A DNA stretch of 33,552 nucleotides from a virus (IMGVR_UViG_3300017527_000417:1-33552); one strand, 5' to 3'; positions 17,391 through 23,684 are shown, counted from the first letter of the stretch. Made by a program: numbers and translations. Notes: generated from the letters alone by a model not told the origin.

Positions 17391-17849
17391 ATGAAAAAGA
17401 TATTTTTAGTTTTACTATTTTTCGGAATAGCGCAAGCACAATATAGTGCCAATGAACATAGATTCGAAGTAGCAATTATTCCTGTAGGGCCAGGCATCGT
17501 TGATGCAGCATTTCATAAGCAAGATTCTGTATATGTTCAATTTGATTATCAACCTGAACAGAATCCTATTACAATATGGGAAACGGCTTTTGCGGATACT
17601 ATAAGAATAAGTTATGATAATAGCCCGTCTTTATGGGATGCTAATTTAAGAGCTACGGTCGCTTTTACTTTAGCGAATAATGTTGCTTTTGTTGAGAATC
17701 AAAGATATCAATTAAAGATTCGTACTTATGGTGGGTCAGGGCCAGGGTATCCAGATTGGTCTCCTTATATGTTAAGCAGTCTATTTTTTGAGATTGAAGA
17801 GGAGGTGCCAATAAACCCCCCGCGAGTTCCAGCAAATGGTGGCCTATAG
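17391..17849 (+). CDS. Secreted small protein of the fibre module
   Basis: A 152-residue protein. I start it at ATG 17391 (TGAGGAC upstream), because it then opens with a perfect Sec signal peptide: MKKIFLVLLFFGIAQAQ, cut near residue 17. The mature part is beta-rich and resembles a fibronectin-III-like or Ig-like fold (RYQLKIRTYGGSGPGYPDWS). Near the C-terminus a run of six cytosines (17816-17821) allows a -1 frameshift into a frame encoding a transmembrane helix. Confidence 0.65.
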   Translation: MKKIFLVLLFFGIAQAQYSANEHRFEVAIIPVGPGIVDAAFHKQDSVYVQFDYQPEQNPITIWETAFADTIRISYDNSPSLWDANLRATVAFTLANNVAFVENQRYQLKIRTYGGSGPGYPDWSPYMLSSLFFEIEEEVPINPPRVPANGGL

Positions 17850-17911
17850 TTGGTATCGTTGTATTGGTGATTGCTGGAATAGTTGGGATAATTTACTTAG
17901 CTAAAAAATAG
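17816..17911 (+). other. Candidate -1 frameshift extension encoding a transmembrane anchor
   Basis: At 17816-17822 the bases read C CCC CCG in the frame of the gene at 17391, which fits the X XXY YYZ rule for -1 slippage. The -1 frame then reads PPASSSKWWPIVGIVVLVIA, continuing as a hydrophobic helix that ends LAKK, with the stop at 17909-17911. The frame has no useful start of its own, so a fusion (173 residues), a disrupted gene or a sequencing error are the choices. The next ribosome-binding site (TAGGAG, 17909-17914) comes directly after this stop, which argues that the frame is meaningful. Confidence 0.5.
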
Positions 17912-17919
17912 GAGTTATT

Positions 17920-18141
17920 ATGGGTGAGTTTGAAGAAGGTTTAAAAAAACTTAATGAAGGCTTGGCGAAGCTTGAAGAAATCAATCGTAAAGTTCACAGG
18001 CTAGAGCATGCTGTTGAGGATCTTGAGCTAAATCTTGAAGAGAAATTTGATAATTTATTAGTCGATGTTAACAGGATTTTAGAAATATTAGAAAACTCGA
18101 TTGTTACAATAAAGAAGATTAATAAAAAGCCTATAGAATGA
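17920..18141 (+). CDS. Small coiled-coil protein
   Basis: A 73-residue protein that is almost entirely one heptad-repeat coiled coil (LKKLNEGLAKLEEINRKVHR and onward, Leu/Ile every 3-4 residues). AGGAG stands 6 bases before the ATG. It overlaps the next gene by 4 bases. Such proteins next to fibre and lysis genes may trimerise or bridge complexes; function unknown. Confidence 0.6.
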   Translation: MGEFEEGLKKLNEGLAKLEEINRKVHRLEHAVEDLELNLEEKFDNLLVDVNRILEILENSIVTIKKINKKPIE

Positions 18142-18347
18142 ATTGTGCAGAGTGTAGATTTAACTGGGATTATTTTGTGCCATTAGACGATTATCCAATA
18201 TATAAGAGGTACAAATATTGTTTTATTCAGGACAAGAAGCCTCCGGATTGTACACTCCCTGATGTTGGCCATAGTATTCATGGAAAGATACACAAGAAAG
18301 CTATTGAAAAACGGAAACCTAAAAACATTATGAAGATAGTAGGATGA
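18138..18347 (+). CDS. Small Cys-containing protein
   Basis: A 69-residue protein opening with a CxxC pair (Cys3, Cys6) and with two more Cys (28 and 38), which could bind a metal. The C-terminal third is Lys-rich. It overlaps both neighbours by 4 bases, so translation is probably coupled. No family recognised. Confidence 0.55.
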   Translation: MNCAECRFNWDYFVPLDDYPIYKRYKYCFIQDKKPPDCTLPDVGHSIHGKIHKKAIEKRKPKNIMKIVG

Positions 18348-18601
18348 CACTTAAAAACCCAATTAAAAGAAAAGCAGAGGTTAAAAAAGCTGCGCCAAAC
18401 ATTTATAAAAACTTGTTTGATACTGCTCTTGGCGTTGTTATTGGTTGGTCTTTCGCTCATTATGCAGTTGATTCTTTTGAAGGTACTTGGCCGAATGTTT
18501 CTATGGTAGAAATTATATTAAAATTAATTGAAGACCTATGGTTTATAGGAGGGCTGCCTCTTGCCAGATGGGTATTTGAAATATACAGGAAGAGAACATG
18601 A
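18344..18601 (+). CDS. Probable membrane protein, holin candidate
   Basis: An 85-residue protein: basic N-terminus (residues 1-20), a first hydrophobic segment (about 26-42, TALGVVIGWSFAHYAV) and a second (about 56-76). Short, two-helix, with a charged C-terminus (EIYRKRT), it has the form of a class II holin. It is not next to the endolysin (20276), so the role remains open. Confidence 0.5.
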   Translation: MTLKNPIKRKAEVKKAAPNIYKNLFDTALGVVIGWSFAHYAVDSFEGTWPNVSMVEIILKLIEDLWFIGGLPLARWVFEIYRKRT

Positions 18602-18930
18602 GCAATATATCTGATAGCGTTTGGAGATGGATATCTCTTATTATTATTATAGGTGGTTTTATAGCAACGAATGTGTATCAGGAAACACGGATGCAGACAC
18701 TTGTTGAGATTCACCTTGGGAGAAAAGATTTACATGTAGACGAAGGCGAGTTCGTTTTAAAGGAAAACGAAAAACATGCTATACACAATCTTGCTTTAAA
18801 AGGTTATCCATTTACACAGGGTGATAGACAAGCCTTATCCGATTGGGTATCATTTAATAAAAATTGGGAGAAAGAAGTACAGCGTATTGTTGAAAAAACT
18901 ATCATAGCATACGAAAAGCAAAACAGATAG
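18598..18930 (+). CDS. Membrane-anchored small protein
   Basis: A 110-residue protein with one N-terminal transmembrane helix (about residues 10-27, WISLIIIIGGFIATNVY) and a soluble charged tail with a C-terminal coiled-coil segment (KEVQRIVEKTIIAYEK). The arrangement is like inner-membrane spanins or tail-anchored lysis accessory proteins, but no lipoprotein partner is obvious. It overlaps the preceding gene by 4 bases. Confidence 0.55.
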   Translation: MSNISDSVWRWISLIIIIGGFIATNVYQETRMQTLVEIHLGRKDLHVDEGEFVLKENEKHAIHNLALKGYPFTQGDRQALSDWVSFNKNWEKEVQRIVEKTIIAYEKQNR

Positions 18931-19011
18931 ATTCGGGCGATTACTAAATAGTTTAAATTGGTACTCAAAAATACAGTAAAACTGACTTTATGGGCGCCAA
19001 AATAAACAAAC

Positions 19012-19045
19012 TTGCATGTTGCATATATAAAACATTATATTGCAA
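19012..19045. promoter_or_regulatory. Inverted repeat and promoter-like sequence before the HTH gene
   Basis: TTGCATATATAA (19019-19030) and TTATATTGCAA (19035-19045) form a near-perfect inverted repeat ending one base before the ATG of the HTH gene. TTG at 19012 and TATATTGC at 19036 are spaced like the promoter elements seen elsewhere in this genome. The message may be leaderless, since no ribosome-binding site is seen. The site is a candidate autoregulatory operator. Confidence 0.45.
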
Positions 19046-19046
19046 T

Positions 19047-19217
19047 ATGAAAATTGGAAAAATATTAAACACTTACAGACATGATAACAAAATATCTATA
19101 CGAAAGATGGCAAAGTTTATAGGTATTTCGTTTGCAACATTAAGCCGTATTGAGAATGGCCGTGAGGTCGATGGTGATACGCTTGTCAAGTTATTTAATT
19201 ACTTATTTAAGGAGTAA
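19047..19217 (+). CDS. Small HTH transcription regulator (Cro/CI, HTH_3 type)
   Basis: A 56-residue protein that is just one XRE-family helix-turn-helix domain: KILNTYRHDNKISIRKMAKF, then IGISFATLSRIENGREVDGD. The recognition helix ISFATLSRIENGRE is typical. I start at ATG 19047 because the HTH fold begins there; an upstream ATG at 18990 would add a Cys-rich stretch with no match to the family. It is the only clear DNA-binding repressor in the genome. Confidence 0.8.
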   Translation: MKIGKILNTYRHDNKISIRKMAKFIGISFATLSRIENGREVDGDTLVKLFNYLFKE

Positions 19218-19221
19218 AGTT

Positions 19222-19554
19222 ATGTTGAACGAAGATGCTCAAGAAATTTTATACGCTGCAATAAGTGTGGCCAATGCTGCTGCTGATGGTTTTGACTGGT
19301 CAGATTTAGGCTCATTGGTAAATTTCCCAAGCGCAATTTCAGGCTGGTCAGATGGAGTAGCAAATCTTAAGGCTACGTTTGCAACAGATGAAGGTAGGGA
19401 TGAGATAGAAGATTACGTTGCTGATAATTTTGATATTCCTGATAATGCCCTAGAAGAAAAAATTGAAATGTCTTTGGCGTTTGTGTACGCTGCTTTTGAT
19501 TTATATGCTACCTGGACTCAAGGCCAGGATGATATTGATGGTGAACCTGTTTAG
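19222..19554 (+). CDS. Acidic hypothetical protein
   Basis: A 110-residue acidic protein (many Asp, Glu, Ala), helical, starting at ATG 19222 behind AAGGAG. The composition (DFDIPDNALEEKIEMSLAFVYAAFDLYATW) suggests an amphipathic helical bundle. Genes like this recur in phages of the FCB group between fibre and lysis genes, but I cannot name a function. Confidence 0.55.
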   Translation: MLNEDAQEILYAAISVANAAADGFDWSDLGSLVNFPSAISGWSDGVANLKATFATDEGRDEIEDYVADNFDIPDNALEEKIEMSLAFVYAAFDLYATWTQGQDDIDGEPV

Positions 19555-19567
19555 TCATAAATGAAGA

Positions 19568-19584
19568 GGTTGCAATTTGCAACC
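19568..19584. promoter_or_regulatory. Perfect 8-bp inverted repeat, operator candidate
   Basis: GGTTGCAA, one T, then TTGCAACC: a perfect palindrome with a one-base centre, lying between two genes and just before AAGGAG. The half-site TTGCAAC also occurs in both candidate late promoters (2674-2680, 30167-30173), and TTGCAA ends the inverted repeat before the HTH gene. It may be a binding site for the HTH protein or a hairpin over the ribosome-binding site of the next gene. Confidence 0.45.
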
Positions 19585-19597
19585 ACAAGGAGCAACA

Positions 19598-19696
19598 ATG
19601 GAAATACACACAATAATAATTTATTCATGGTATGCTTTTTTGATTCTTTTAGGATCTGCTATAACACTTTTTATTCAATGGATATGGAAGAAATAA
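19598..19696 (+). CDS. Tiny single-helix membrane protein
   Basis: A 32-residue protein behind a good AAGGAG site. After MEIHT it is one transmembrane helix (IIIYSWYAFLILLGSAITLF), ending QWIWKK. Tiny membrane proteins of this type are often holin or lysis regulators. It precedes another short gene with one base between them. Confidence 0.5.
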   Translation: MEIHTIIIYSWYAFLILLGSAITLFIQWIWKK

Positions 19697-19697
19697 T

Positions 19698-19823
19698 ATG
19701 TGGAAATTATTAAAACTTGCAAAGCAAGTTGATAAGATTAAAACTTACATGGATGCCTTTAATGTTGACATTGAACTTATCCATAAAAAACTTGATAAAA
19801 TTATTGCCAGGCAAAAATCGTAG
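19698..19823 (+). CDS. Small amphipathic protein
   Basis: A 41-residue, Lys-rich helical protein starting one base after the preceding stop. The end (IHKKLDKIIARQK) is amphipathic. No family; the support is position and coupling only. Confidence 0.4.
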   Translation: MWKLLKLAKQVDKIKTYMDAFNVDIELIHKKLDKIIARQKS

Positions 19824-19848
19824 TTGATTACGAAAAAGTAATACTAAT

Positions 19849-20199
19849 ATGAATAGCGAACATCAATTATATGCTATAATTATCTTTGCAGGGTTATTAG
19901 GTTTTTTTAGCTGGACGACTTCAGATGATAAAACTATGCTTGTAGATATGAATAGGCGTATGATAAAAACCATTGAGCTAAAAGATGCCCAGATAGATAG
20001 TTTAATGAAATGGGTTGAGGAGTGCGAGGGATGGGAAAACTCAATAGACGTAGATACGATAAATTTAAAGATGACATCAAAAGACAGCGTAAAGAATTTG
20101 AATCTGAGCTACAGAAATCTAAATCGTTATCTGCTAAAATATCCGCCAACGTTCAAAAGCTTTCAATCGCGAAAGTCATCCTGGTTCTTAAAACAGTGA
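19849..20199 (+). CDS. Membrane-anchored lysis-module protein
   Basis: A 116-residue protein with one N-terminal transmembrane helix (about residues 7-23, LYAIIIFAGLLGFFSW) followed by a helical charged part (DMNRRMIKTIELKDAQIDS). The topology suits an inner-membrane spanin. The second half is also read in another frame by the gene starting at 20031, over 169 bases; such overlaps are known from Rz/Rz1. The C-terminal half looks less natural than the N-terminal half. Confidence 0.5.
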   Translation: MNSEHQLYAIIIFAGLLGFFSWTTSDDKTMLVDMNRRMIKTIELKDAQIDSLMKWVEECEGWENSIDVDTINLKMTSKDSVKNLNLSYRNLNRYLLKYPPTFKSFQSRKSSWFLKQ

Positions 20200-20276
20200 A
20201 GGACTATAAGGAGAGCAAATATTTCTTAATCATTTTAATTGTTGTTGCTATAGTCGTATTTTTTTTAGGAAGATAA
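20031..20276 (+). CDS. Tail-anchored membrane protein overlapping the gene at 19849
   Basis: An 81-residue protein in a different frame, starting at ATG 20031 (a GTG at 20022 is also possible). It is strongly charged and helical at first (NRRRYDKFKDDIKRQRKEF), then ends in a transmembrane helix (residues 63-80, YFLIILIVVAIVVFFLG) and an Arg. The codon pattern and protein features look real. Its stop overlaps the endolysin start by one base. Confidence 0.6.
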   Translation: MGKLNRRRYDKFKDDIKRQRKEFESELQKSKSLSAKISANVQKLSIAKVILVLKTVKDYKESKYFLIILIVVAIVVFFLGR

Positions 20277-20692
20277 TGAGTGATATATTAAAGAGAGCCT
20301 TAACACAATATGGTATTAAAGAAATACCTGGAATAAAAAACAATCCTGAGATAATGAAATACTTTGATGTGATGGATATGGATTGGGTACAGGATGATGA
20401 AACCGCGTGGTGTAGTGCATTTATGAATTGGTGTTGTATTGAGTCAGGTAAACCGGCAAGCATGGCATTAAATGCCCGAAGCTGGCTTGGTGTTGGCAAT
20501 GTTGCAAGTACTCCACAGCTTGGTGATATAATTATCTTTTGGCGCGAAGATCCGAAAAGCTGGAAGGGTCACGTAGGAATTTATATCAATCATGGACATG
20601 GTGCAGTCTGGACATTGGGAGGCAATCAGAATAACATGGTTTGTATAAAGCCCTATCCATCAAGCAGGGTAATTGGTTATCGAAGGGTGTAA
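20276..20692 (+). CDS. Endolysin, TIGR02594-type cysteine peptidase
   Basis: A 138-residue protein matching the TIGR02594 pattern (NlpC/P60/CHAP-like): GIKEIPGIKNNPEI near residues 13-26, the nucleophile in AWCSAF (Cys46), ARSWLGVG at 67-74, PQLGDIIIFW, then GHVGIY with His99, and LGGNQ with a final VIGYRRV. It should cut peptidoglycan peptides. There is no signal peptide, so it needs a holin or other membrane protein for export; several candidates are encoded just upstream. Confidence 0.85.
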   Translation: MSDILKRALTQYGIKEIPGIKNNPEIMKYFDVMDMDWVQDDETAWCSAFMNWCCIESGKPASMALNARSWLGVGNVASTPQLGDIIIFWREDPKSWKGHVGIYINHGHGAVWTLGGNQNNMVCIKPYPSSRVIGYRRV

Positions 20693-20726
20693 ACTAAATT
20701 TATAATTTATTATAGTTATAACTAAA

Positions 20727-21035
20727 ATGACATTATTTGAAATTGGCGCATGGTTTTTATTCGGTGGACTTTGCTACTCTTTACGCGAAGCAGAGATGTG
20801 GTTAAATTATCGTTCGCCAAAGTGGATGAAAAATGATTGGTGGTTAGGTGAAACCAAGCGTTTGCCGTGGTGGACTTTTCAATGGTGGAAAGATGCGTAT
20901 CATTTTTTCGGTAATCTTGTACGTGTGGCGTTAGCGATAAGACTATCTTTTATATACAGTATAGAAATAGCGTTGCTATTTTTTATCTTGTGGGCTGCTG
21001 GCAGATACTTAAGCCAGTGGTACATTAAACAATGA
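20727..21035 (+). CDS. Trp-rich membrane protein
   Basis: A 102-residue protein with an N-terminal hydrophobic segment (residues 3-18) and a C-terminal one (residues 68-92, LAIRLSFIYSIEIALLFFIL). The middle carries many Trp (WMKNDWWLGETKRLPWW). It is the last gene before the terminator at 21034. A role as holin or lysis regulator is possible but unproven. Confidence 0.5.
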   Translation: MTLFEIGAWFLFGGLCYSLREAEMWLNYRSPKWMKNDWWLGETKRLPWWTFQWWKDAYHFFGNLVRVALAIRLSFIYSIEIALLFFILWAAGRYLSQWYIKQ

Positions 21036-21120
21036 ACCGCCTCGCCCTCCTAAATCTTCAAAATGCAGTAGGATATTTGACTTAGGTAGCCTCCACTGCT
21101 TAGAGGCGGTTCTTTTTCTT
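21034..21120 (+). terminator. Structured transcription terminator with possible pseudoknot
   Basis: GAACCGCCTC (21034-21043) pairs perfectly with GAGGCGGTTC (21103-21112), followed by TTTTTCTTT: an intrinsic terminator with an unusually long loop of 59 bases. Inside the loop CCTAA (21049-21053) can pair with TTAGG (21082-21086), and GCAGT (21065-21069) with ACTGC (21095-21099); these cross and would make a pseudoknot. It ends the structural/lysis operon. Confidence 0.7.
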
Positions 21121-21136
21121 TACAAAGGAGCAGCTA

Positions 21137-22147
21137 ATGAAGAAAGTAGATATAGTACGAGAGTATTTAGATAAATATATTGATTCATTAAAAGAAGGAA
21201 CATTAAATAAAAAACAATTAGCTAGACAAATAATGCTTGATTACCCTAAGATATTTAAAAATCTTGAGGATGTCAGATGCATGATAAAAGAATGTACTGT
21301 CCCCAGATATAAATCAACAGTTGTCGTAAATCCTGAACACGTATTTATTTCAAATCAAAAACACGGTATAAAATCATCCTTACCTAAATCCGAAGCAAAG
21401 CCGTTACCTGATTTTATCTTCCCTAAAGAGCTTGTAAAGACATTTTGTTTTGCTGACGTTCACATACCTTATCATGACGAGAAAGCCGTTACAGGAGCGG
21501 TGGAGTACGCTAAAACGCAAGATATAGATTCTATACTTATTAATGGTGACTTTTTAGATATGTATCAGGGAAGTTCTTTTATGAAAGATCCGCGAATGTC
21601 ATCTTTAGAAAAAGAACTCGAAGCTGGTTATTGTTTTATACTTTATCTCAAACAAGAATTGAACGTTCCAATCTTTTATAAGTTCGGGAACCATGAATTT
21701 AGATGGCAAGTTAACCAGATGAAATTAAATCAGGCAACGGTTGGCATCGCAGAAGTTGAGTTACCAAACATAATTGAAGCCAGGGAATGGGATGTTACTA
21801 TTATCCAGCAGGAGCAAAAAATTAAATATGGTAAATTAAATATCATTCACGGCCACGAGCTAAAATACGGTGTATATTCTCCCGTAAACCCAGCGAAGGG
21901 ATTGTTTAATAAAACTAAATCTAATACTCTTGCAGGACATTGGCACCAAACGTCAGTACATCATGAATCGGACTTTAATGAAAAAGGTATTGGTTGTTTT
22001 TCTCTTGGCTGTCTGTGTAATTTACGGCCGGAATATAGTCCTTATGCATACCTCAAATGGAATCACGGGTTTTCAATTTTAAGCAAAGAGGCTGATGGTA
22101 CTTTTCATGTAGACAATAGACGAATTATAAACGGTGAAGTTATATAG
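21137..22147 (+). CDS. Calcineurin-like metallophosphoesterase
   Basis: A 336-residue protein with the metal-binding motifs of the family in order: DVH (107-109, within FADVHIPYHD), NGD (136-138), GNHE (184-187), HGH (238-240) and GHWH (267-270). The first 90 residues are a helical, HTH-like or linker region. Phage members are often annotated as phosphatases or nucleases near replication genes. AAAGGAGC lies before the ATG, and the gene follows the terminator, so it starts or joins the early region. Confidence 0.82.
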   Translation: MKKVDIVREYLDKYIDSLKEGTLNKKQLARQIMLDYPKIFKNLEDVRCMIKECTVPRYKSTVVVNPEHVFISNQKHGIKSSLPKSEAKPLPDFIFPKELVKTFCFADVHIPYHDEKAVTGAVEYAKTQDIDSILINGDFLDMYQGSSFMKDPRMSSLEKELEAGYCFILYLKQELNVPIFYKFGNHEFRWQVNQMKLNQATVGIAEVELPNIIEAREWDVTIIQQEQKIKYGKLNIIHGHELKYGVYSPVNPAKGLFNKTKSNTLAGHWHQTSVHHESDFNEKGIGCFSLGCLCNLRPEYSPYAYLKWNHGFSILSKEADGTFHVDNRRIINGEVI

Positions 22148-22464
22148 TTTATATTATAACGTTTAAGGTTATATTTAACTAAAACAAAACTTAGTTAAAG
22201 TTCGCGAATCGCGAATCGCGAAATAAGTGTTTTTCACCGGTTGTAAGTGTTTTTCACTACACTTGTGTATAAGTGTAGAACTTTTGAACGAAACCCGTAA
22301 GGGTATATTTAGCAAAAAAATGTTGTTTATATACCTTAACGGGTATACGGGCGTATACTAAAGCAGCTAAAAAAAGTGCAATTATTTTCAACCGAGCTAT
22401 TGACAATGAAGGTATACTTTGTATCTTTAAAGCAACAAACAGATCAAACCTGTAGGAGGGTGAA
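22148..22464. promoter_or_regulatory. Intergenic control region with repeats; possible replication origin
   Basis: No gene is seen in these 317 bases, but there are repeats. Three tandem TCGCGAA units lie at 22202-22222. The 14-base sequence TAAGTGTTTTTCAC occurs twice (22224-22237, 22244-22257). CTACACTT and AAGTGTAG form a perfect inverted repeat (22257-22264, 22271-22278). GTATAC occurs at 22343-22348, 22353-22358 and 22412-22417. The iteron-like repeats next to AT-rich DNA are like origins. This is the largest gap before the early genes. Confidence 0.55.
22400..22429 (+). promoter_or_regulatory. Promoter of the early gene block
   Basis: TTGACA at 22400-22405 and TATCTT at 22422-22427 are 16 bases apart. 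Read in Bacteroidota style, TTG and TATCTTTA are 19 bases apart. A GTATAC palindrome (22412-22417) sits between them, and two more lie about 55-70 bases upstream, so a repressor could block this promoter. The first gene downstream starts at 22465. Confidence 0.6.
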
Positions 22465-22608
22465 ATGAAAACTAAAGATATTAAAGATACTATTTATAGG
22501 ATGAGAGCTACAGAAAAAGAAAAAAAAGAGCTTTTAAAACAATGTTTAGACAGGAGTCCTCATGCTTTGTTTGCTGTTTATGGCTTATCAAAAAGGCAAA
22601 CTAAATGA
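22465..22608 (+). CDS. Small early protein
   Basis: A 47-residue basic protein, first gene after the early promoter, with a very strong ribosome-binding site (TAGGAGGGTGAA). It is helical and Lys-rich (TEKEKKELLKQCLDRSPHAL), with a short SKRQTK end. Size and place suggest an early host-takeover or regulatory peptide; function unknown. Confidence 0.55.
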   Translation: MKTKDIKDTIYRMRATEKEKKELLKQCLDRSPHALFAVYGLSKRQTK

Positions 22609-22700
22609 TAGTCTTTCACCTAATACTAGCTTTATTGTTTAGCCTGCCAAAAGCAGAGCAGCGACTTGATGCGTGTACAAACAAAAAGGATAAGCAATGA
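22605..22700 (+). CDS. Tiny hydrophobic peptide
   Basis: A 31-residue protein linked by 4-base overlaps to both neighbours. Residues 1-14 are hydrophobic (MIVFHLILALLFSL) like a short signal or membrane helix, and the rest is polar. Only the tight coupling supports it. Confidence 0.4.
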   Translation: MIVFHLILALLFSLPKAEQRLDACTNKKDKQ

Positions 22701-22924
22701 TAACAGACCATTATCCAGTAAATGACAAGATAGACTTAAATACAAGATTTCATTCGTTAGATAAACATATCTGGGACATTTATCATATATCAGATCCTGA
22801 AGACAACTTTAATAAGTGGGCTGGTTATCTTGAAGAAAATGGTTATTATGATGATGCTTATAAATGCGAATGGGATGAAGATTGGTTAACCGATGCCATA
22901 GAATTTGGGAGAAAATTATTATGA
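22697..22924 (+). CDS. Small acidic early protein
   Basis: A 75-residue acidic protein rich in Asp, Tyr and Trp (NGYYDDAYKCEWDEDWL). It overlaps the next gene by 4 bases and has AAAGGATAAGC before the ATG. No family recognised; strongly acidic small early proteins may mimic DNA or bind host proteins, which is only a thought here. Confidence 0.5.
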   Translation: MITDHYPVNDKIDLNTRFHSLDKHIWDIYHISDPEDNFNKWAGYLEENGYYDDAYKCEWDEDWLTDAIEFGRKLL

Positions 22925-23148
22925 CACATCAAGAGCAAGAACTACTAATACAATTTATTGAGGCCCACATAAGCAAACTTTATAATTATATAGATAGTAG
23001 AATTTTAACGGAAATATGTAAGCACAGGATAGATGATCATGATGAAACATATATAGGGGAAATGTATATTGGTTTTGTAAAGCCTCTTGAGGAAGAATTA
23101 GACAAAATTAAATATAAGGAACATACCAAGAAAAGGAAGCCATTATGA
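22921..23148 (+). CDS. Small helical early protein
   Basis: A 75-residue protein started at ATG 22921, overlapping the previous stop by 4 bases. It is mostly alpha-helical (HQEQELLIQFIEAHISKLY) with a Lys-rich tail. No motif recognised. Confidence 0.5.
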   Translation: MTHQEQELLIQFIEAHISKLYNYIDSRILTEICKHRIDDHDETYIGEMYIGFVKPLEEELDKIKYKEHTKKRKPL

Positions 23149-23306
23149 ACCACAGACTAAAAGATAAAGATAGGGTTATCTGTGCTTGGTGCTGGTATCA
23201 CAAACCTTTAAAATGGATATGCCAAAAGCTAGGAATTGTATTGAGTCATGGAATTTGCCAGAAGCATTATAATGAGCAGCTTGACAATTTACGGAAGGGA
23301 GTTTAA
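23145..23306 (+). CDS. Small zinc-ribbon-like protein
   Basis: A 53-residue protein with Cys13 and Cys16 (ICAWC), Cys26, and SHGICQKHY near residues 35-42. The ICxWC ... SHGIC pattern is common in small zinc-binding segments of bacterial signalling proteins; here the last Cys of that motif is replaced by His. It overlaps the previous gene by 4 bases. Confidence 0.5.
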   Translation: MNHRLKDKDRVICAWCWYHKPLKWICQKLGIVLSHGICQKHYNEQLDNLRKGV

Positions 23307-23378
23307 CGGCCTGCATTTGGAAGTCGCGGACATTTGAACGGGATGGGCCGGAAAACCATTTGCAGGCTTTTATAAGGA
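23307..23378 (+). promoter_or_regulatory. Structured leader or attenuator hairpin
   Basis: GCCTGCA (23309-23315) pairs perfectly with TGCAGGC (23361-23367), which is followed by TTTTAT and then AAGGAGGAG for the next gene. An alternative pairing, CGGCC (23307-23311) with GGCCG (23346-23350), uses some of the same bases, so the two folds exclude each other. It could be a weak terminator or a translational switch. Confidence 0.45.
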
Positions 23379-23385
23379 GGAGAAA

Positions 23386-23589
23386 ATGACGGATCTTGAG
23401 AATTGCCAGCATGAATTAAAGAAAGCAGCAGATATAATTAAACGAGCGAGTAGGTTTATTAATGAATTTTATGCTGGCTATATAATTCACTATGTCCGCG
23501 ATGTAAATGATGGAACGCTAAAGAGTCTTTTAGATGATTATGGACTTAAGCTTGAAAAGGGCAGATTAAAACTAAGGTTAACAAAATAG
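23386..23589 (+). CDS. Small helical early protein
   Basis: A 67-residue protein behind a strong AAGGAGGAG site and the hairpin at 23307-23378. It is helical and basic, ending in a Leu/Lys-rich segment (GLKLEKGRLKLRLTK). No family recognised. Confidence 0.5.
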   Translation: MTDLENCQHELKKAADIIKRASRFINEFYAGYIIHYVRDVNDGTLKSLLDDYGLKLEKGRLKLRLTK

Positions 23590-23597
23590 GAGCTATA

Positions 23598-23684
23598 ATG
23601 GAATGGTATTATATATATATATTAGTACTAATTTTATCTTGTTGTTTTGGCTGGTTCATTGGCTGGTTGAAAGATCGGAAATAA
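23598..23684 (+). CDS. Tiny single-helix membrane protein
   Basis: A 28-residue protein with TAGGAGCTATA before the ATG. Nearly all of it is one transmembrane helix (YIYILVLILSCCFGWFIGWL), ending KDRK. The clear ribosome-binding site is the main support. Confidence 0.45.
   Translation: MEWYYIYILVLILSCCFGWFIGWLKDRK

Noticed and set aside
18990-19046. Upstream start for the HTH gene
   Set aside because: Adds a Cys-rich stretch unlike the family; the HTH fold begins at 19047.
22202-22222. CRISPR or tandem-repeat array
   Set aside because: Units are only 7 bases, directly adjacent, with no spacers; iterons fit better.
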